From the NCBI GenBank assembly GCA_900752625.1, contig CAADWC010000245.1:1-7962 (forward strand): a stretch of 7,962 nt of DNA, given 5' to 3'. This document shows, one piece after another, positions 5,817-7,962 of the stretch. Source of the stretch: Oscillospiraceae bacterium (GTDB taxonomy: Bacteria > Bacillota > Clostridia > Oscillospirales > Ruminococcaceae). Position numbers and translations under genes: made by a program. The notes under the pieces are model-generated. The model was not told the DNA's origin and made no database searches. It was given only the letters and a program-made list of their open reading frames with translations. Each line of letters opens with the position of its first letter. The stretch's first letter is position 1.

Positions 5817-6019
5817 AGCGACATTCCTCCAATCTCAAGGTTCTTCCTCAGAAAATTCTTCGCTGATAATTTCTGATTGTCAAATTCGAACAGCTCAAAC
5901 CTTACCTTTGTATCGCCCTTTTGATTTCCAAGCCTGTCAAGCGTATCCCGTATTTCAAACACATTCATCGGTAAACCCTTTATTAACGTATGATTTTTGT
6001 TTTTCAGATATATTTTCAT
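5813..6019 (-). CDS. Short ArdA-like antirestriction protein, probably truncated
   Basis: 68 residues. MKIYLKNKNHTLIKGLPMNVFEIRDTLDRL followed by VRFELFEFDNQKLSAKNFLRKNL looks like the N-terminal segment of the ArdA-like antirestriction proteins of clostridial elements, acidic DNA mimics that shield entering DNA from restriction enzymes. Those I recall run to well over 100 residues and continue with a NLFA-type helical region. Here the protein ends soon after NFLRKNL as EIGGMSL, and the codons for GGM carry the ribosome-binding site of the next gene. The start is solid: ATG at 6019 with GGAGG (complement of 6027-6031) 7 nt upstream. The stop overlaps the next start by 4 nt. It may be a working minimal domain or a remnant kept for coupling. 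Net charge is close to neutral, so DNA mimicry by the fragment is doubtful. The family call is tentative. Confidence 0.7.
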   Translation of the reverse strand: MKIYLKNKNHTLIKGLPMNVFEIRDTLDRLGNQKGDTKVRFELFEFDNQKLSAKNFLRKNLEIGGMSL

Positions 6020-6039
6020 TTTGTTTCCTCCAATAAAAT

Positions 6040-6061
6040 GGCGGACTCATTTGAATCCGCC
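6040..6061 (-). terminator. Weak terminator or attenuator hairpin
   Basis: GGCGGA and TCCGCC form a 6-bp GC-rich stem over a 10-nt loop. On the minus strand the stem is followed by ATTTTATT and then the GGAGG of the next gene. It lies 27 nt past the stop of the DUF6809-like gene, so it may partly end transcription between the two genes. The broken T-run makes full termination doubtful. Confidence 0.45.
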
Positions 6062-6088
6062 GATTGATTTTAAGCTTTTCTTTCTTGG

Positions 6089-6376
6089 TCATTTCATAAT
6101 CAGATCTGTATTTTCTCCCTCAAACACATCGGTCATAATTTTTGCCCCGTCACGAAACCCGGCTGTATAGTTTTCTTCAGCTGTGATCATCATCATACCA
6201 TCGCAGGCAGAAATCAGTCTGTTCAGCAATTCTTTATCATTGTCCGATAAAATTCCCTTGAGGCGCTCCTGTATTTCTGTTGATTCTTTAGACAGCTTGT
6301 CAAACAGCGAGCCTTTTCTGAAAACAAGCAGCGATGGATTAATGTTTCCATTGTAAAATTCTTTGATAAAATTCAT
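6089..6376 (-). CDS. Small DUF6809-like protein of conjugative elements
   Basis: 95 residues, function unknown. The pattern MNFIKEFYNGNINPS near the N-terminus, helical ERLKGILSDNDKELLNRLISACD in the middle, and ITAEENYTAGFRDGAKIM toward the C-terminus resembles DUF6809, a family I associate with clostridial mobile elements. It has no membrane segment or signal peptide. I set the start at ATG 6376, where GGAGG (complement of 6385-6389) lies 8 nt ahead. The frame continues 13 codons upstream (from GTG 6415), but those codons include the Shine-Dalgarno sequence and the -10 box. A likely promoter lies at 6406-6414, so the gene can be expressed apart from the hydrolase gene upstream. A hairpin at 6040-6061 separates it from the ArdA-like gene. 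Confidence 0.78.
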   Translation of the reverse strand: MNFIKEFYNGNINPSLLVFRKGSLFDKLSKESTEIQERLKGILSDNDKELLNRLISACDGMMMITAEENYTAGFRDGAKIMTDVFEGENTDLIMK

Positions 6377-6384
6377 ATGCCTGA

Positions 6385-6389
6385 CCTCC
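6385..6389 (-). promoter_or_regulatory. Ribosome-binding site choosing the ATG at 6376
   Basis: GGAGG on the minus strand, 8 nt before ATG 6376-6374. It rules out the longer frame from 6415, which would translate through this site. Confidence 0.8.
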
Positions 6390-6405
6390 GTTCTTTTTAC
6401 CAAAC

Positions 6406-6418
6406 AATATACCACATC
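6406..6418 (-). promoter_or_regulatory. Extended -10 promoter for the DUF6809-like gene
   Basis: The minus strand reads GATGTGGTATATT: TATATT (complement of 6406-6411) preceded by TG one base earlier. No good -35 box is seen at 17 bp (TAGCTT), as is tolerated in extended -10 promoters. Twelve of 13 bases match the plus-strand promoter element at 4051-4063. Confidence 0.6.
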
Positions 6419-6449
6419 ACACTTCAGAAAGCTATCACGAAACCCAACA

Positions 6450-6477
6450 AAATTCCGGTTTGATTTCTGTGGAATTT
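6450..6477. repeat. Inverted repeat AAATTCC / GGAATTT
   Basis: Seven-bp perfect arms with a 14-nt loop, 20 nt past the stop of the hydrolase gene. On the minus strand the stem is followed by TGTTGGGTTT, so it is at best a weak terminator. Confidence 0.35.
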
Positions 6478-6496
6478 AATACGCGATCCTTCACAG

Positions 6497-7962
6497 TCAA
6501 ACTTCAACATAACTGATATACGGAATCTGAAGCCAGTGCGTCCACTCTCGTCCTGCAAGACGGGTGCGGGTAACTCCGCGTCTGGTGTTCATTGCTTCTA
6601 TGACCTCGCCATTGCCGATATAGATTCCGATATGACCTTCGTGCCACACGGCAAGTCCGGGAACATCGGGGATAGTATCTATCGTACCTTTTATCTCCGC
6701 CGCTTCAAACATCCCGTTTGCGGTCACGTCTGCCATACCGTTGGAACCGACTTTGATTTCTCCCGATTCTGCATCGTACCATCCGTATCCCTTGATGAGC
6801 CCGACGCAATCCGCTGTCCTTTTTCCGAGCCAGTTCTGCCGGATGAAATCCATGTAACCGGTAACCTGACCGCCGAACACGGACGCTCTGTCCTGCAAAA
6901 GTGATTCCGTCAGCACATTCCCATAGGTGCCGTAAACGTAGCCCCAGCCGTTCTCGTGAGCCTGAATCGCCCACTGCACAAGCCCCAGGTTATTCTTTTC
7001 GTTTTCGTCATATTCATCGAACACTATTTCCGTGCTGTACTGAGTTTCCGTCACTTCCTGCGGATATTCTATCCCCTCATAAGTACACCAGCTTGACCAC
7101 GAACCGTTGCTCACAAGATCCTTAGTGACATATCCAAGAGTTTCTGAACTGTAAACAACTTCTCCGTTACCCACATAAATACCATGCTGACTTCCGTCAA
7201 ACAGTCCTAATCCTGCGGTCTCCGGCATGGTATCAAGACTGCCTTGTTCCGTGTAAACAAGAGAATCATAATCGGAACTGAACATCTTGTCTGTAGGATC
7301 GTAATTCAGATAACCAATCACAAGTCCTGCGTTATCGGCATAGCGTATCCTATCGCTTTCGTTTCTTTCACCGATAAAACCGTTCATATATCCCCAGCCT
7401 GAGACATACGCATTTTCAGCCCAGGCCGCAAGATCAGAACAATTTTTAGCAGCGCTGTCTGTAAACATATACTCGTTTATGGTACTGTTCATCACGAACG
7501 TGTAAGTTCGCACAAATTCATTGTAGTCGATATCTAAATCGTAAGTTGAGTTTATCGCAGAGATCAGATCGCTGTCATTTGGAACGACGGCAAACAGATT
7601 GGCATAGGATTCAGCATTGAAATTCTGTACATTATCAAAGTATGACATATATATCAGCTGCGCCTTTATGGTCTGAGAACGAACTCCGGCGCCTGTCATA
7701 GCGTCCTCGATCGCCTGACCATGATTCTGCAAATTTGTTATCTGAGCCTGCTGCTGGCTGTCCAGACTTTCATACCACGCCGATTCGTTAAATAGACTTT
7801 TGTCTATTTCGGGAGGCTCCATCTCCATGCTTCCCAGACTTGAAAGCACGGCTACGGGCAGGCACATAAGTCCGAGAAAGCCTGCGGTGATACTGCCAAC
7901 TGCCACAAACAACTTGCCTCGTTTCTTCTCATCGCCAAGAATATATATGGCTATCTTTTTCA
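6497..7962 (-). CDS. Membrane-anchored conjugative wall hydrolase with two tandem NlpC/P60-like domains
   Basis: The frame is open to the right edge. The edge bases read TG-AAA-AAG on the minus strand, so the start may be an xTG codon lacking only its first base, giving 488 residues. The apparent TTG at 7912 would cut the leader. Numbering from the edge codon: a cytosolic basic stretch (DEKKRGK 11-17), a hydrophobic anchor ~18-44, then an extracellular helical region ~50-175. Two related domains follow: ~177-300 (WAENAYVSGWGYMNG ... RYADNAGLVIGY ... HGIYVGNGEVVYS) and ~329-488 (WAIQAHENGWGYVYG ... RTADCVGLIKGY ... GHIGIYIGNGEVIEA). The second has the NlpC/P60 Cys (386) and His (444); the first has Asn211 in place of Cys but keeps His260. 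It resembles the CD1108-type proteins of CTn4/Tn1549-like elements. Likely role: cutting peptide stems of peptidoglycan to let the type IV secretion channel through. The catalytic class is well supported; the family name is from memory. Confidence 0.85.
   Translation of the reverse strand, partial: KKIAIYILGDEKKRGKLFVAVGSITAGFLGLMCLPVAVLSSLGSMEMEPPEIDKSLFNESAWYESLDSQQQAQITNLQNHGQAIEDAMTGAGVRSQTIKAQLIYMSYFDNVQNFNAESYANLFAVVPNDSDLISAINSTYDLDIDYNEFVRTYTFVMNSTINEYMFTDSAAKNCSDLAAWAENAYVSGWGYMNGFIGERNESDRIRYADNAGLVIGYLNYDPTDKMFSSDYDSLVYTEQGSLDTMPETAGLGLFDGSQHGIYVGNGEVVYSSETLGYVTKDLVSNGSWSSWCTYEGIEYPQEVTETQYSTEIVFDEYDENEKNNLGLVQWAIQAHENGWGYVYGTYGNVLTESLLQDRASVFGGQVTGYMDFIRQNWLGKRTADCVGLIKGYGWYDAESGEIKVGSNGMADVTANGMFEAAEIKGTIDTIPDVPGLAVWHEGHIGIYIGNGEVIEAMNTRRGVTRTRLAGREWTHWLQIPYISYVEV

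Noticed and set aside
5955..6092. Minus-strand 45-codon frame starting MTKKEKLK, overlapping the stop of the DUF6809-like gene as ATGA
   Set aside because: It has no ribosome-binding site, runs through the hairpin and the GGAGG of the next gene, and then overlaps that gene in another frame. Translational coupling cannot be excluded, but the part beyond the first ten residues looks like out-of-frame sequence.
6536..6904. Plus-strand frame of 122 codons opposite the wall hydrolase
   Set aside because: It is antisense to the conserved NlpC/P60 catalytic domain and shows no recognisable features of its own.

Overview
The window looks like part of the transfer region of an integrative and conjugative element (ICE) or related mobilizable element from a low-to-moderate GC Firmicute. 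The best guess is a gut clostridium of the Ruminococcus/Oscillospiraceae type. The reasons are strong GGAGG ribosome-binding sites at almost every start, TTG and GTG starts, AT-rich spacers, and a set of genes (NlpC/P60 wall hydrolase, DUF6809-like and DUF6103-like small proteins, ArdA-like stub, ribbon-helix-helix accessory protein, large relaxase) that recurs in Tn1549/CTn4-like clostridial elements. The organism and family names come from memory of protein families, not from a database search.

Layout, read along the minus strand (the direction of most genes, right to left). 7962-6497: membrane-anchored wall hydrolase with two tandem NlpC/P60-like domains, the first lacking the catalytic Cys. 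6376-6089: small DUF6809-like protein with its own extended -10 promoter. 6019-5813: 68-residue ArdA-like N-terminal stub, overlapping by 4 nt the DUF6103-like gene at 5816-5580. 5579-5206: a 374-bp gene-free stretch full of stem-loops and CCCGAAA repeats, the best oriT candidate. 5205-4801: probable ribbon-helix-helix mobilization accessory protein. 4011-1453: MobL/MobP-type relaxase fused to about nine Sel1-like repeats. 1260 to the left edge: a protein of at least 420 residues with a DUF4304-like C-terminal half, probably cargo, running out of the window.

One gene breaks the pattern. A 219-residue protein of unknown function (4097-4756) lies on the plus strand between the accessory gene and the relaxase gene. 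It has its own promoter, a palindrome over the expected transcription start, and its own terminator, so it is a self-contained cassette inside the mobilization module.

Proposed workings (inference): the hydrolase opens the peptidoglycan for the conjugation channel, the ribbon-helix-helix protein marks oriT, and the relaxase nicks DNA there and carries the strand while its Sel1-like scaffold contacts a partner. The small proteins and the plus-strand gene are accessory functions.
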